In this document: positions 39,773-48,929 of the stretch, piece by piece | Layout: every line of letters starts with the position of its first letter | Numbering within the stretch: position 1 is the stretch's first letter | NCBI GenBank assembly: GCA_947502145.1 | Contig: CANMYO010000002.1 | Span: forward strand, 806,001 to 870,000 | Origin: an uncultured Paracoccaceae bacterium | Lineage (GTDB): Bacteria > Pseudomonadota > Alphaproteobacteria > Rhodobacterales > Rhodobacteraceae | DNA: 64,000 bases | Direction: 5' to 3' | Made by a program: the position numbers and the translations under genes | Notes under the pieces: model-generated | What the model was told of the DNA's origin: nothing | The model's input: the letters and a program-made list of their open reading frames with translations, nothing else | Database searches by the model: none

Positions 39773-42700
39773 TCACGCGGCAACGCCTGTTGCCCCCTTT
39801 GCATCGCGCAAGATTGCGCGCAGTTCCTCGCGCCGCTTGGCCGCCTTGCGCACGCTGGCCTCTTTTACTGGGCCAAAGCCGCGAATGTCGCGTGGCAACA
39901 TTGCCAGTGCAATCGCTGCATCCAGCGTACCCGGGGTGATCTGGGATTTTAGCGCGTCCATATCGCGTTCGTATTCGGCGATCAGCGCACGCTCCATCTT
40001 CCGCTCTGGGTTACGCCCAAAGGGGTCAAAGGGTGTGCCGCGCAGCCATTTCAACCGGGCCAGTTTCGGCAAGAGCCAGGCCATCCCGGCGCCGTATTCC
40101 TTTTTGACCGGGCGGCCGTTCGCCCCCATCTTGGATAGGATCGGCGGTGCCATATGATAGGTCAGCTTGAGCGTGCCTTCAAATTCTGCCTCAGCCTTGG
40201 CTTGTGTGTTCTGAAGCAGCCGCGCAACCTCGTATTCGTCCTTGTAGGCCAAGAGTTTGTGATACCCGATGGCGACGGCTTCTTTAAGTTTCGGGTCACT
40301 GAATTCGTCCACCAGTTTGCGATACCGTTTGGCCAGTCGCTTGCCCTGATATCTGACTAACTGCGCTGCACGAAATGCGATAATCTCGTCCAGGGATTGC
40401 GGCAGCGGCTCGACATTCGGTGCCATCGCCTTTTGCGCGTCAACTGGATGCAGGATCGCCCAACGCCCCAAATCAAAAGCGTGCTTGTTGCGCTCAACGG
40501 CGGCGCCATTCAATTCGATCGCGCGGAAAATTGCCTCGCGCGTGAGCGGGATCGCCCCGTGCTGCCATGTGGCCCCGAAGATCATCATGTTAGAATATAT
40601 GCTGTCGCCCATCGCTGCCTTGGCCAGGTCGGTTGCGTCAAACATCGCCAGCCCATCCCGCAACCGCGCTTCCAGCGACAACTTGAGCTGGTCAATTGGC
40701 AGTTTGAATTCGGTATTGCGGGTGAACTCGCCGGTGACGATTTCGTGGCTGTTCACCACACCGCGGGTCTTGCCCGTGCGCATCAACCCCAGTGTTTTGG
40801 AGCCCGCGCTGACCACCAGATCACCGCCAATCAACGCATCACACTCGCCCGTAGCAACGCGGATCGCGGCGATATCGCCGGGTTCATCCGCAATTCGGCA
40901 ATGGATGTGAACGGCGCCGCCCTTCTGGGCCAGACCAGCCATTTCCATCATCCCCGCCCCCTTGCCATCCAGATGGGCGGCCATCGCCATTACCGCCCCG
41001 ATTGTTACGACACCTGTGCCGCCAACCCCGGTAATGACAACATTGTGGGTGCCATTGATGGTCGGCAGTTGCGGCGCCGGTAAATCAGGCAGGGCGATCT
41101 TTGCTGTCGCTTCCTTGCGGATCTTTGCGCCCGCGATGGTTACAAACGACGGGCAGAACCCGTTCACGCATGAGAAGTCCTTGTTGCAGGAGGATTGATC
41201 AATCGCCCGTTTGCGTCCCAGCGCGGTTTCCACCGGCACAATTGAGACGCAGTTGGACTGAACGCCGCAATCTCCGCAGCCCTCACAAACATCCGTATTG
41301 ATAAAGACCCGTTTGTCAGGATCAGGAAACTGACCCCTTTTGCGACGCCTGCGTTTTTCCGCAGCACAGGTCTGGATATAGACAATGGCGCTGACCCCTT
41401 TGACCTTGGTCATCTCGGCCTGCACTCGTGCCAGTTCGGCCCGCTCGGATATGGGGATACCCTTTGGGAAGGCGTCAAAATCGACGTCCTCCTTGTCATC
41501 GTAGACCACGTGAACGGTCTTGACCCCCATCGCGATCAACTCGTTACAGATCTGCTGCGGCGAAAGATCGCCTTCGTTGGCTTGACCGCCAGTCATGGCA
41601 ACGGCGTCATTGAAAAGGATCTTGTAGGTGATGTTGGTTTTTGCCGCCAAGGCAAAGCGGATCGCTTGCACCCCTGAGTGGTTGTAAGTGCCATCGCCAA
41701 GATTCTGAAACACATGATCACGCGTAGAAAACGGTGCTTCGCCAACCCAGTTGGCCCCCTCGCCGCCCATTTGCGTGAACCCGACCGTGTCGCGGTCCAT
41801 CCATTGCACCATGTAGTGACAACCAATCCCGGCATAGGCGCGCGATCCTTCCGGCAGCTTGGTTGATGTATTGTGCGGGCATCCGGAACAGAAGTATGGC
41901 AGCCGCGCCGCCAGTTGCGGCGCGTTGTCGGCTTTCTTTGCCGCCACGACCTCGGCCAGCCCGGCCCTGATCTTGCCGCCGTCGCAGCCTTCCTCGATCA
42001 GGATATCACCAAGTTTCTCAGCAATCCACATCGGGTTGATATCCGCCCGCGTTGGAAAAATCTCTTCGCGCCGGCCCTCTGAATGCTCGTCCCCTTTGTG
42101 CCAGCCGTAAACACGCCGCCCCTTCCGGTCGTCAAAAATTGCTTCTTTGACCTGCACTTCGATCAGCTTGCGCTTTTCCTCGACCACGATGATCAGGTCG
42201 AGCCCTTCGGCCCATTCATGAAACGACGCCATGTCCAACGGCCAGACCTGCCCCACCTTGTAGGTGGTCAGCCCAAGACGTTCTGCCTCCTCCTTGTCGA
42301 TGCCCAGCAGCGCCAGGGCCTGCACCAGATCAAGGTAATTCTTCCCCGCGGCGACAAAGCCGATCTTGGCCCCTGCCTTGCCCCATTTGCGCTGATCCAT
42401 CTTGTTGGCGCGGCTGAACGCTTCGGCGGCAAAGCGTTTGTGGTCGATCATCCGCTGTTCCTGCATTTGCGGTGTATCCACCACGCGGATATTCAGACCG
42501 CCCTCAGGCATTGGAAAATTGGGCGCGACAAAGGACAACCGGTGCGGATCACCGTCCACTACAGATGTGACCTCGATCGTATCCTTCATTGTCTTCAGCC
42601 CGACCCAGACCCCGGCAAAGCGGCTGAGCGCCCAGGCGTATTGGCCGTAATCAAGGATCTCTTGCACGCCTGCCGGTGAAACGATGGGCATATAGGCGTC

Positions 42701-43234
42701 CAGCATCGCCCAATCGGACTGATGCAAAGTGGTGGAACTTTCGCCGGTGTGGTCGTCCCCCATTGCCATCACAACGCCACCGTGGGGCGATGTTCCGGCC
42801 ATGTTGGCATGGCGCATCACATCGCCGGATCGGTCGACACCGGGGCCCTTGCCATACCATAGACCAAAGACACCGTCGTATTTGCCTTCACCGCGCAGCT
42901 CGGCCTGCTGGCTGCCCCAAAGGGCGGTTGCAGCAAGATCCTCATTCAAACCCGGCTGAAATGTAATCTGTGATTTCGTCAACAGATCGCCTGCGCGGCT
43001 CATTTGCATGTCTACCGCACCAAGCGGAGAACCACGGTAGCCGGTGACATATCCCGCGGTATTCAGACCCGCTTTTTCATCGCGCGCGCGTTGCATCAAC
43101 ATCAACCGCACAAGCGCCTGCGTGCCGTTCAGCAAGACATGCCGTTTGGACAGGTCATAGCGATCGTTAAGTGAGATATCTTCCCGGCCCATCTGCGCCT
43201 CCCAGTGCGAAATCCTGCCCTCAATATAGGTCAA
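39773..43234 (-). CDS. indolepyruvate:ferredoxin oxidoreductase, fused subunits
   Basis: Large enzyme of 1153 aa with the IorA-like and IorB-like parts fused. The N-terminal TPP-type pyruvate:ferredoxin domain holds GYRGSPLGAVD and FSTRDHVFQNLGDGTYNHSG; a ferredoxin-like 4Fe-4S region carries CEGCGDCGVQSNC; then the gamma-type domain starts with VVITGVGGTGVVTIGAVMAMAAHLDG. It oxidatively decarboxylates aryl pyruvates (from aromatic amino acids) to aryl acetyl-CoA. The LysR regulator 43348 is divergent and may control it. Confidence 0.9.
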   Translation of the reverse strand: MTYIEGRISHWEAQMGREDISLNDRYDLSKRHVLLNGTQALVRLMLMQRARDEKAGLNTAGYVTGYRGSPLGAVDMQMSRAGDLLTKSQITFQPGLNEDLAATALWGSQQAELRGEGKYDGVFGLWYGKGPGVDRSGDVMRHANMAGTSPHGGVVMAMGDDHTGESSTTLHQSDWAMLDAYMPIVSPAGVQEILDYGQYAWALSRFAGVWVGLKTMKDTIEVTSVVDGDPHRLSFVAPNFPMPEGGLNIRVVDTPQMQEQRMIDHKRFAAEAFSRANKMDQRKWGKAGAKIGFVAAGKNYLDLVQALALLGIDKEEAERLGLTTYKVGQVWPLDMASFHEWAEGLDLIIVVEEKRKLIEVQVKEAIFDDRKGRRVYGWHKGDEHSEGRREEIFPTRADINPMWIAEKLGDILIEEGCDGGKIRAGLAEVVAAKKADNAPQLAARLPYFCSGCPHNTSTKLPEGSRAYAGIGCHYMVQWMDRDTVGFTQMGGEGANWVGEAPFSTRDHVFQNLGDGTYNHSGVQAIRFALAAKTNITYKILFNDAVAMTGGQANEGDLSPQQICNELIAMGVKTVHVVYDDKEDVDFDAFPKGIPISERAELARVQAEMTKVKGVSAIVYIQTCAAEKRRRRKRGQFPDPDKRVFINTDVCEGCGDCGVQSNCVSIVPVETALGRKRAIDQSSCNKDFSCVNGFCPSFVTIAGAKIRKEATAKIALPDLPAPQLPTINGTHNVVITGVGGTGVVTIGAVMAMAAHLDGKGAGMMEMAGLAQKGGAVHIHCRIADEPGDIAAIRVATGECDALIGGDLVVSAGSKTLGLMRTGKTRGVVNSHEIVTGEFTRNTEFKLPIDQLKLSLEARLRDGLAMFDATDLAKAAMGDSIYSNMMIFGATWQHGAIPLTREAIFRAIELNGAAVERNKHAFDLGRWAILHPVDAQKAMAPNVEPLPQSLDEIIAFRAAQLVRYQGKRLAKRYRKLVDEFSDPKLKEAVAIGYHKLLAYKDEYEVARLLQNTQAKAEAEFEGTLKLTYHMAPPILSKMGANGRPVKKEYGAGMAWLLPKLARLKWLRGTPFDPFGRNPERKMERALIAEYERDMDALKSQITPGTLDAAIALAMLPRDIRGFGPVKEASVRKAAKRREELRAILRDAKGATGVAA

Positions 43235-43347
43235 AAATACTGACCCATAAAGCGGAATTTCGCCGGATCACACATTTGCAATCAATCACCACTATGGCGT
43301 AAGGAACCTCTATTGCGAGCGCTCACATGTTTTGAATTGGATCACAA

Positions 43348-44265
43348 ATGGACTGGGATAAGCTAAGAATATTTCACGCCGTCGCGGACGCCGGTTCGCT
43401 GACCCATGCGGGTGATACGCTGCATCTTTCGCAATCCGCGGTGTCGCGCCAAATTCGGGCGCTCGAAGAATCATTCAACACCACCCTGTTCCACCGTCAT
43501 GCGCGGGGCTTGATCCTGACCGAACAGGGTGAGCTGCTATTCGATGCCACCAAATCCATGAACAAGCGCCTTGATACCGCCGCTGCACGCATCAAGGACA
43601 GTGAGGAAGAAGCCTTTGGCGAACTGCGCGTCACGACGACGACGGGCTTTGGCACGCTATGGCTCGCCCCGCGCCTGCCGAAACTTTACGAACTCTATCC
43701 TGATCTCAAGATCGACCTGATGCTGGAAGAACGCGTGCTGGACCTGCCGATGCGCGAGGCGGACGTCGCGATCAGGATGAAGGAACCCTCGCAGGCGGAT
43801 TTGATCCGCAAGCGGCTGATGTCCGTGCGCATGCGGCTTTATGCGACACCTGCCTATCTGGCCGATTGTGGCACCCCAAATGAACTGGATGACCTTGCCG
43901 ACCATAGGCTGATTTGCCAGAGCCTGACCTCAACGCAGGTCGCTGCCGGCGCGACAATGGTGCAACACCTGTTGACCCATGACGTGCAGTCCCTGTTCAC
44001 GGTGAACAACTACTTCGGTGTTTTGCAGGGCGTTCTGAACAACCTCGGCGTTGGTGTCCTACCCAATTACGTGACCGATGATTTTCCCGATCTGGTGCGG
44101 GTCCTGCCTGAGGTGGAATCCAGTGAGGTTCCTGTTTTCCTTGCGTATCCAGAGGAACTGCGACAATCCAAACGGATCAGCGCATTTCGGGATTTCGTGC
44201 AGGATGAAATCATTGCGCACCGCCGCAAGATCCGCGACAGCGCCGCCGCGAATGCCCAAATTTAA
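43348..44265 (+). CDS. LysR family transcriptional regulator
   Basis: Regulator of 305 aa. The winged helix-turn-helix is at residues 1-60 (RIFHAVADAGSLTHAGDTLHLSQSAVSRQIRALEE), followed by a periplasmic-binding-like effector domain from about residue 90. It is divergent from the indolepyruvate oxidoreductase with 113 bases between starts, the standard arrangement for a LysR protein controlling its neighbour. The effector is unknown. Confidence 0.9.
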   Translation: MDWDKLRIFHAVADAGSLTHAGDTLHLSQSAVSRQIRALEESFNTTLFHRHARGLILTEQGELLFDATKSMNKRLDTAAARIKDSEEEAFGELRVTTTTGFGTLWLAPRLPKLYELYPDLKIDLMLEERVLDLPMREADVAIRMKEPSQADLIRKRLMSVRMRLYATPAYLADCGTPNELDDLADHRLICQSLTSTQVAAGATMVQHLLTHDVQSLFTVNNYFGVLQGVLNNLGVGVLPNYVTDDFPDLVRVLPEVESSEVPVFLAYPEELRQSKRISAFRDFVQDEIIAHRRKIRDSAAANAQI

Positions 44266-44332
44266 GGCGCTTTATGAACAAGCTATGCGGGAAACGCATA
44301 GCGGCTTTGCACAAGAATCACGCGGGTTTTTC

Positions 44333-44361
44333 TTGATCGGTTAAAAGTTGAACCCTATGTG
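44333..44361 (+). promoter_or_regulatory. candidate promoter for the sRNA before purL
   Basis: TTGATC (44333-44338), a 17-base spacer and TATGTG (44356-44361) make a plausible -35/-10 pair. Transcription would begin near 44369, just before the first stem-loop of the candidate sRNA. Confidence 0.4.
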
Positions 44362-44368
44362 CATTCAC

Positions 44369-44447
44369 GAGGCAGATGATGCCTTGACGCTCATCTCCTC
44401 AACCTCCCTGTTGGACTTCGCCGGGCCTTGTGCCCGGCATTTTTTTT
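44369..44447 (+). ncRNA. candidate small RNA with anti-Shine-Dalgarno stretch
   Basis: A predicted transcript of about 79 nt. A 5' hairpin AGGCA-GATGA-TGCCT (44371-44385) is followed by a CU-rich single-stranded stretch, CTCATCTCCTCAACCTCCCT, which could pair with ribosome binding sites (GGAGG-type). It ends in the strong terminator GCCGGGC-CTTGT-GCCCGGC followed by an A and eight T. No reading frame is needed to explain it, and I did not recognise a named family. The two-hairpin layout with an unpaired CU-rich middle is typical of alphaproteobacterial trans-acting sRNAs. Confidence 0.5.
44420..44447 (+). terminator. Rho-independent terminator before purL
   Basis: GCCGGGC (44420-44426) and GCCCGGC (44432-44438) form a perfect 7-bp stem with loop CTTGT, followed by A and eight T (44440-44447). 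It could end both the LysR transcript and the candidate sRNA. Confidence 0.9.
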
Positions 44448-44584
44448 GCGCGCCGCTATCTCGGTCAGACCCGCCTGTTGTCGTGCCGTGCAATCCGCCG
44501 CGGCGCGCCCCGCAATCAAGCGTCCAAGCACCTTTCCCTTCGCGCGCCGCCGTTCTAAAAGCCAAGCGAGTCGAGGGGGACGTT

Positions 44585-46744
44585 ATGCAAGATCCAGCAA
44601 TCACCGAAGAAGTCATCGCAGCCCACGGTTTCACACCGGATGAATGGCAAGAGGTGCTCAGCATCCTTGGCCGCGACCCGTCATATACCGAGATGGGGAT
44701 CTTTTCTGCGATGTGGAACGAACATTGCTCTTACAAGTCATCCAAGAAATGGTTGCGCACCCTACCGACAAGTGGCCCACAAGTGATCTGCGGTCCCGGT
44801 GAAAACGCGGGTGTTGTTGATATCGGCGATGGGCAGGCCGTGGTTTTCAAGATGGAAAGCCACAACCACCCATCCTACATCGAACCCTATCAGGGTGCGG
44901 CCACAGGTGTTGGCGGGATTCTGCGCGATGTCTTTACCATGGGCGCGCGTCCCATTGCGGCGATGAACTCGCTTAGCTTCGGCGAACCGGACCACCCCAA
45001 GACCCGCCAGCTGGTGAACGGTGTTGTCGCCGGAGTTGGCGGTTATGGCAATTGCTTTGGCGTGCCGACCATCGGGGGTGAGGTCCGGTTTGACGCTGCC
45101 TACAACGGCAATTGCCTCGTGAACGCCTTTGCCGCCGGGCTTGCTGATACCGACAAGATTTTCTACTCCGCCGCGTCTGGCGTTGGCATGCCGGTCGTCT
45201 ATCTGGGCGCGAAAACCGGACGCGACGGTGTCGGCGGCGCGACAATGGCCTCAGCCGAATTTGACGATACGATTGAGGAAAAGCGCCCCACCGTGCAGGT
45301 TGGCGACCCCTTCACCGAAAAGCGCCTGATGGAAGCAACGCTGGAACTGATGGCAACAGGTGCCGTGATTTCGATCCAGGACATGGGTGCGGCGGGCCTG
45401 ACCTGTTCAGCGGTTGAAATGGGCGACAAGGGCGGACTTGGCGTGCGTCTGGATCTGGATGCGGTGCCACAGCGCGAAAGCAACATGACTGCCTACGAGA
45501 TGATGTTGTCGGAATCCCAGGAACGTATGCTCATGGTTCTGAAACCAGAGCTGGAACAGGCCGCCCGCGCGGTCTTTGAAAAGTGGGACCTCGATTTCGC
45601 CATCGTTGGCGAAACGCTTGCAGAAGACCGATTCCTTATTGTGCACGGGGATGAGGTGAAAGCAGACCTGCCACTTTCCAAGCTGTCATCAACTGCCCCG
45701 GAATACGACCGCCCCTGGGTCGCAACGCCCGCTGCTGCACCCCTGGGCGATGTGGCAGAGGTGGACCCGATCGCCGGATTGCAGGCGCTTATCTGCAGCC
45801 CGAACTACGCAGCCAAAAACTGGGTTTATGAACAATACGACCAGCAGGTCATGGGGGATACCGCCGTCAGCCCCGGGCTTGGCGCAGGGATCATCCGGGT
45901 GCACGGGACGCAAAAGGCGCTGGCCTTTACCAGCGATGTGACCCCCCGCTACGTCAAGGCGAACCCCGTGGAAGGCGGCAAACAAGCCGTCGCAGAGGCA
46001 TACCGCAATCTGACCGCTGTTGGCGCCCTGCCCCTTGCAACCACCGACAACATGAACTTTGGCAACCCCGAAAAGCCCGAGATCATGGGCCAGTTTGTGG
46101 GCGCGATCCAAGGTATCGGTGAAGCCGTCAGCGCCCTGGACATGCCCATCGTGTCGGGCAATGTCTCGCTCTATAATGAAACCGACGGCACTGGGATCTT
46201 GCCTACGCCGACGATCGGCGCGGTCGGGCTTTTGAAGAACACCGGCGACATCATCAACGGGAAGTTGCGCGACGGAGATGTGCTGCTACAGGTGGGGGAA
46301 ACAAAGGGCCATCTTGGCCAATCCGCGCTTCTGGCAGAGGTCCACAACCGCGCAGACGGGGATGCCCCTCAGGTTGATCTGGCGGCCGAAAAGCGCAACG
46401 GCGACTTCATTCGCGCCAACCGCAAGCAGATCCAGGTCTGCGCTGATCTCTCTGATGGTGGGCTGGCGCTGGCGGCCTTTGAAATGGCCGAAGCCGCTGG
46501 CGTTGGCGTAACACTAACGGCGGAGGACACGGCGACCCTCTTTGGTGAGGATCAAGCCAGATACCTGATTGGCTGTAATTCTGACCAGGCTGATGCGCTT
46601 TTGCAGGCTGCCGAACAGGCCGGAGTGCCGCTGGCAAAAGTCGGCAAGGCCGGCGGTGACAAGATCAGCTTTGGCAGCCATTCCGCACCCTTGGCATCCT
46701 TGGCAAAAAGTTACCGCACCGCCTTTGCAAAGGCCGTGGCCTGA
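44585..46744 (+). CDS. purL: phosphoribosylformylglycinamidine synthase subunit PurL
   Basis: Purine synthesis enzyme of 719 aa (small type, working with PurS and PurQ). Start at 44585 is the annotated N-terminus ([21 protein letters not shown]). ATP/FGAR motifs: [69 protein letters not shown] and [14 protein letters not shown]. The frame continues upstream through the terminator region but that part is not coding. Confidence 0.96.
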   Translation: MQDPAITEEVIAAHGFTPDEWQEVLSILGRDPSYTEMGIFSAMWNEHCSYKSSKKWLRTLPTSGPQVICGPGENAGVVDIGDGQAVVFKMESHNHPSYIEPYQGAATGVGGILRDVFTMGARPIAAMNSLSFGEPDHPKTRQLVNGVVAGVGGYGNCFGVPTIGGEVRFDAAYNGNCLVNAFAAGLADTDKIFYSAASGVGMPVVYLGAKTGRDGVGGATMASAEFDDTIEEKRPTVQVGDPFTEKRLMEATLELMATGAVISIQDMGAAGLTCSAVEMGDKGGLGVRLDLDAVPQRESNMTAYEMMLSESQERMLMVLKPELEQAARAVFEKWDLDFAIVGETLAEDRFLIVHGDEVKADLPLSKLSSTAPEYDRPWVATPAAAPLGDVAEVDPIAGLQALICSPNYAAKNWVYEQYDQQVMGDTAVSPGLGAGIIRVHGTQKALAFTSDVTPRYVKANPVEGGKQAVAEAYRNLTAVGALPLATTDNMNFGNPEKPEIMGQFVGAIQGIGEAVSALDMPIVSGNVSLYNETDGTGILPTPTIGAVGLLKNTGDIINGKLRDGDVLLQVGETKGHLGQSALLAEVHNRADGDAPQVDLAAEKRNGDFIRANRKQIQVCADLSDGGLALAAFEMAEAAGVGVTLTAEDTATLFGEDQARYLIGCNSDQADALLQAAEQAGVPLAKVGKAGGDKISFGSHSAPLASLAKSYRTAFAKAVA

Positions 46745-46773
46745 CGCGCGCGGCGTGACAAATGCGCGTGTCG

Positions 46774-46792
46774 GGGGCAAGCTACTTGCCCC
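46774..46792 (+). repeat. stem-loop between purL and bolA
   Basis: GGGGCAAG-CTA-CTTGCCCC is an 8-bp perfect stem with a three-base loop, 32 bases after purL. No T-run follows, so it is more likely an RNA-processing or stability element than a terminator. Confidence 0.4.
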
Positions 46793-46841
46793 GGTCCACC
46801 ACCGTTCATAAATTAGAAGCAACCTAGCAAAAGGACGTCCC

Positions 46842-47078
46842 ATGGCCATCACCGCGCATGAAATCGAAGCACTGCTCCGGGAATCCTTTCCGAATGCAAA
46901 AATCACCGTGCAAGGCGATGACGGTGCACATTTCGCAGCCGAAGTGATAGACGAAAGCTTTCGCGGCAAGAACCGTGTCCAGCAGCAGCGGGCGGTCAAT
47001 GCCGCACTGAAAGGCAAGATGGACGGGAACAATGCCGAACTGCATGCGCTTGGCCTGACGACCAAGGCCCCTGACTAA
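46842..47078 (+). CDS. BolA family protein
   Basis: Protein of 78 aa of the BolA/IbaG group: ITAHEIEALLRESFPNAKITVQGDDGAHFAAEVIDESF with the His pair and RVQQQRAVNAALKGKM. Members bind a monothiol glutaredoxin through a shared iron-sulfur cluster for iron sensing or cluster transfer. The glutaredoxin gene follows at 62 bases, supporting this role. ATG 46842 has an AAAGGA box. Confidence 0.92.
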   Translation: MAITAHEIEALLRESFPNAKITVQGDDGAHFAAEVIDESFRGKNRVQQQRAVNAALKGKMDGNNAELHALGLTTKAPD

Positions 47079-47140
47079 TCCTATCCATTTGAAATCCGAA
47101 GAAATCTCGTTCGCGAACCTGCCCCGCAAAGGAAACGACC

Positions 47141-47503
47141 ATGACCGCAGAGACCCAGATCAAAGAAACTATCACCAGTAATGACGTCGTGCTTTTCATG
47201 AAGGGCACAAAATCCATGCCACAATGCGGATTCTCGTCGCGGGTGGCCGGCGTCCTGAATTTCATGGGCGTTGACTTTGCTGACGTCAACGTCCTGGCCG
47301 ATGATGAAATCCGCCAAGGAATCAAGGACTTCACCGATTGGCCGACGATCCCACAGCTTTATGTCAAAGGCGAATTTGTTGGTGGCTGCGACATCATTAC
47401 AGAAATGACCCTATCGGGTGAACTTGACACCCTGTTCACGGAAAACGGCGTGACTTTCGACAAGGACGCCGCCGATAAAATCCGCGAAGCCAACGCCGAT
47501 TAA
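47141..47503 (+). CDS. grxD: monothiol glutaredoxin (Grx4 family)
   Basis: Protein of 120 aa with active-site CGFS (Cys29, in [10 protein letters not shown]), the monothiol signature, plus [22 protein letters not shown] with the GSH-binding cis-Pro and GG turn. It binds a 2Fe-2S cluster with glutathione and partners BolA. The bolA-grxD pair follows purL, a common arrangement in alphaproteobacteria. Confidence 0.95.
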   Translation: MTAETQIKETITSNDVVLFMKGTKSMPQCGFSSRVAGVLNFMGVDFADVNVLADDEIRQGIKDFTDWPTIPQLYVKGEFVGGCDIITEMTLSGELDTLFTENGVTFDKDAADKIREANAD

Positions 47504-47514
47504 GGCCCGAACAG

Positions 47515-47551
47515 CTTGATCGGTGACCGCCCTGTCGGTTCACCGATCAAG
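47515..47551. repeat. 12-bp perfect inverted repeat after grxD
   Basis: CTTGATCGGTGA (47515-47526) and TCACCGATCAAG (47540-47551) are exact reverse complements with a 13-base spacer. No T-run on either side, so it may act as a bidirectional stem-loop between convergent genes. Confidence 0.55.
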
Positions 47552-47579
47552 AAACCAGCACGCTGTCAGCTTGACGCGT

Positions 47580-47797
47580 TCAACTCCAGTGGATCAGGCC
47601 GATCACAGCAGACGTGGCGTAAAAGAATTGCAGCGCAAAGAACGCCCAACGGCGATCCAGCCATCCCCAGCCGGCGAACAGCAATAGCCCAAACCCCTGC
47701 ACCTCATGCCGGTGTTTGACGCAATCAGCAAAGCGTAGGCCATCGCCAGCACCAATCCGGTGACTTCAAAAACCGTGGCCCAGCGTGCCTTGGTCAT
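47580..47797 (-). pseudogene. small two-TM membrane protein gene with frameshift
   Basis: From ATG 47797 the frame reads MTKARWATVFEVTGLVLAMAYALLIASNTG, a coherent transmembrane helix, then turns into a non-hydrophobic Cys-rich sequence. The other frame continues naturally as HEVQGFGLLLFAGWGWLDR, then WAFFALQFFYATSAVIGLIHW and a stop at 47580-47582. One missing base near the GGCATGAGG junction would join them into a ~72-residue two-helix protein. It is probably broken in this genome, though a sequence error would look the same. Confidence 0.55.
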
Positions 47798-48181
47798 TTA
47801 ATGGGCGCGACCTTCAACCTGATCGGCCAGCGCCTCAGCACGCGCGGCAATTTCGGCCAGCGTATCGGTCACTTCGGCTGGCACAACCGGCACTTCGACC
47901 CGCTCTGCTGGGCGACTCTGCATCTGGTCGATATGGGCCTGCATCTGTGCCATGCGGGTTTCGGCCTCGCGGACCTTTTCTTCGAGCCCCGCAGTCTTGT
48001 CAGCCAGCATCAGTCCCGCCATCAACAGCATGCGCGCTTCTGGCATCCGCCCAATCTGCGCAGACAAGTGCCCGGCTTCGTCATCAAGCATCTTGGCTGC
48101 AGAATGCAGATAGTGTTCTTCGCCTTCCTGACAGGCGACCTCAAACGTGCGGCCCCCGATGGCAACTTCAACCTGCGGCAT
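47798..48181 (-). CDS. zapA: cell division protein ZapA
   Basis: Protein of 127 aa that bundles FtsZ filaments. The N-terminal ZapA domain begins MPQVEVAIGGRTFEVACQEGEEHYLHSAAKMLDDEAGHLSAQIG, and a coiled coil (DKTAGLEEKVREAETRMAQMQ) follows, as usual. The stop is directly next to the frameshifted membrane gene, and the start overlaps the next gene by 14 bases. Confidence 0.9.
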   Translation of the reverse strand: MPQVEVAIGGRTFEVACQEGEEHYLHSAAKMLDDEAGHLSAQIGRMPEARMLLMAGLMLADKTAGLEEKVREAETRMAQMQAHIDQMQSRPAERVEVPVVPAEVTDTLAEIAARAEALADQVEGRAH

Positions 48182-48656
48182 GTTGCGCCTCCTCGATGAT
48201 CGGTTTCAGATCTGCCAGAATGGCATCGACTTCTGCGGCATCAGCTGAACGCTGCGCCTGCAGCGCTTCGACTTCGGCAATCAGCGCCCGATTGATCAGT
48301 TCAGGGTCGGCGGCCCCGTCCGCGGCAGTGCTGCGCAATTGCGCGTTCATTTCGCGCATGTCGGCATTTGATGCCCGCAAACGTTGCAGTTCGCCATCAA
48401 GCTGCGCCATCTGTTCAGCCTGCGCGGAAACCCGCCCTTCCAGTTCGGCAATTTTGCCATCCTGACGCTCTTTCAGCACACGCACGCGCTCGATCAGCTG
48501 CGCATTGGCGGTCTTTTCTTCTTCAAGCTGTGCGTGCAACGCTGCACTGTCATCGCCAGCGCTAGCGGGTGCGGCGGCGGACATGCCGTCCAATCCGGAC
48601 CGAATACGATCAAGCGCTGCGGTAATGCGGCTTTCTAAGCCATTGATTTCACTCAT
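48168..48656 (-). CDS. coiled-coil protein of unknown function next to zapA
   Basis: Protein of 162 aa, mostly predicted helix and coiled coil (SAALHAQLEEEKTANAQLIERV and AQMAQLDGELQRLRASNADMREMNAQL). Start 48656 (MSEINGLESRITAALDRIRSG) has a good AGGACAGG box upstream. No enzymatic motif. It is translationally coupled to zapA and may act in division-ring assembly, which is inferred from position. Confidence 0.7.
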   Translation of the reverse strand: MSEINGLESRITAALDRIRSGLDGMSAAAPASAGDDSAALHAQLEEEKTANAQLIERVRVLKERQDGKIAELEGRVSAQAEQMAQLDGELQRLRASNADMREMNAQLRSTAADGAADPELINRALIAEVEALQAQRSADAAEVDAILADLKPIIEEAQHAAG

Positions 48657-48929
48657 TTGCCTGTCCTTCCTGAGGCCATAACTTCGACCCGAGAGAGCCC
48701 CGGGACCGATGCCGGTCCCCTGCTCCCGAACTCTCAGCAGGTCTGGCATCTGATCTTGTGCCCTTGCCTGCCGAATCGTGCCTCTTTCGGCAAAGCCTAT
48801 GCCATCCCGCCTGCCCCCGCAAATTGCATGAACGCAATGTTCTGAGCGGGTTAGGCTGTATGCTTGATCTATGGGTCTGCCCTGTTATGAGGTGACACAA
48901 CAGACTTCTTAATAAACAGGATCAGACCC
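48657..48929. other. structured tkt / zapA-operon divergent region
   Basis: No supported gene. The strongest structures are GGGACCG-ATGC-CGGTCCC (48702-48719), enclosed by GAGAG/CTCTC, and TGCCGAA/TTCGGCA (48769-48775/48786-48792). In many proteobacteria the 6S RNA gene is near zapA, so a noncoding RNA is possible, but I could not verify the 6S consensus. Confidence 0.3.

Noticed and set aside
44341-44420. tRNA gene before purL
   Set aside because: No T-loop GTTCRANNC or acceptor pairing; the sRNA interpretation fits better.
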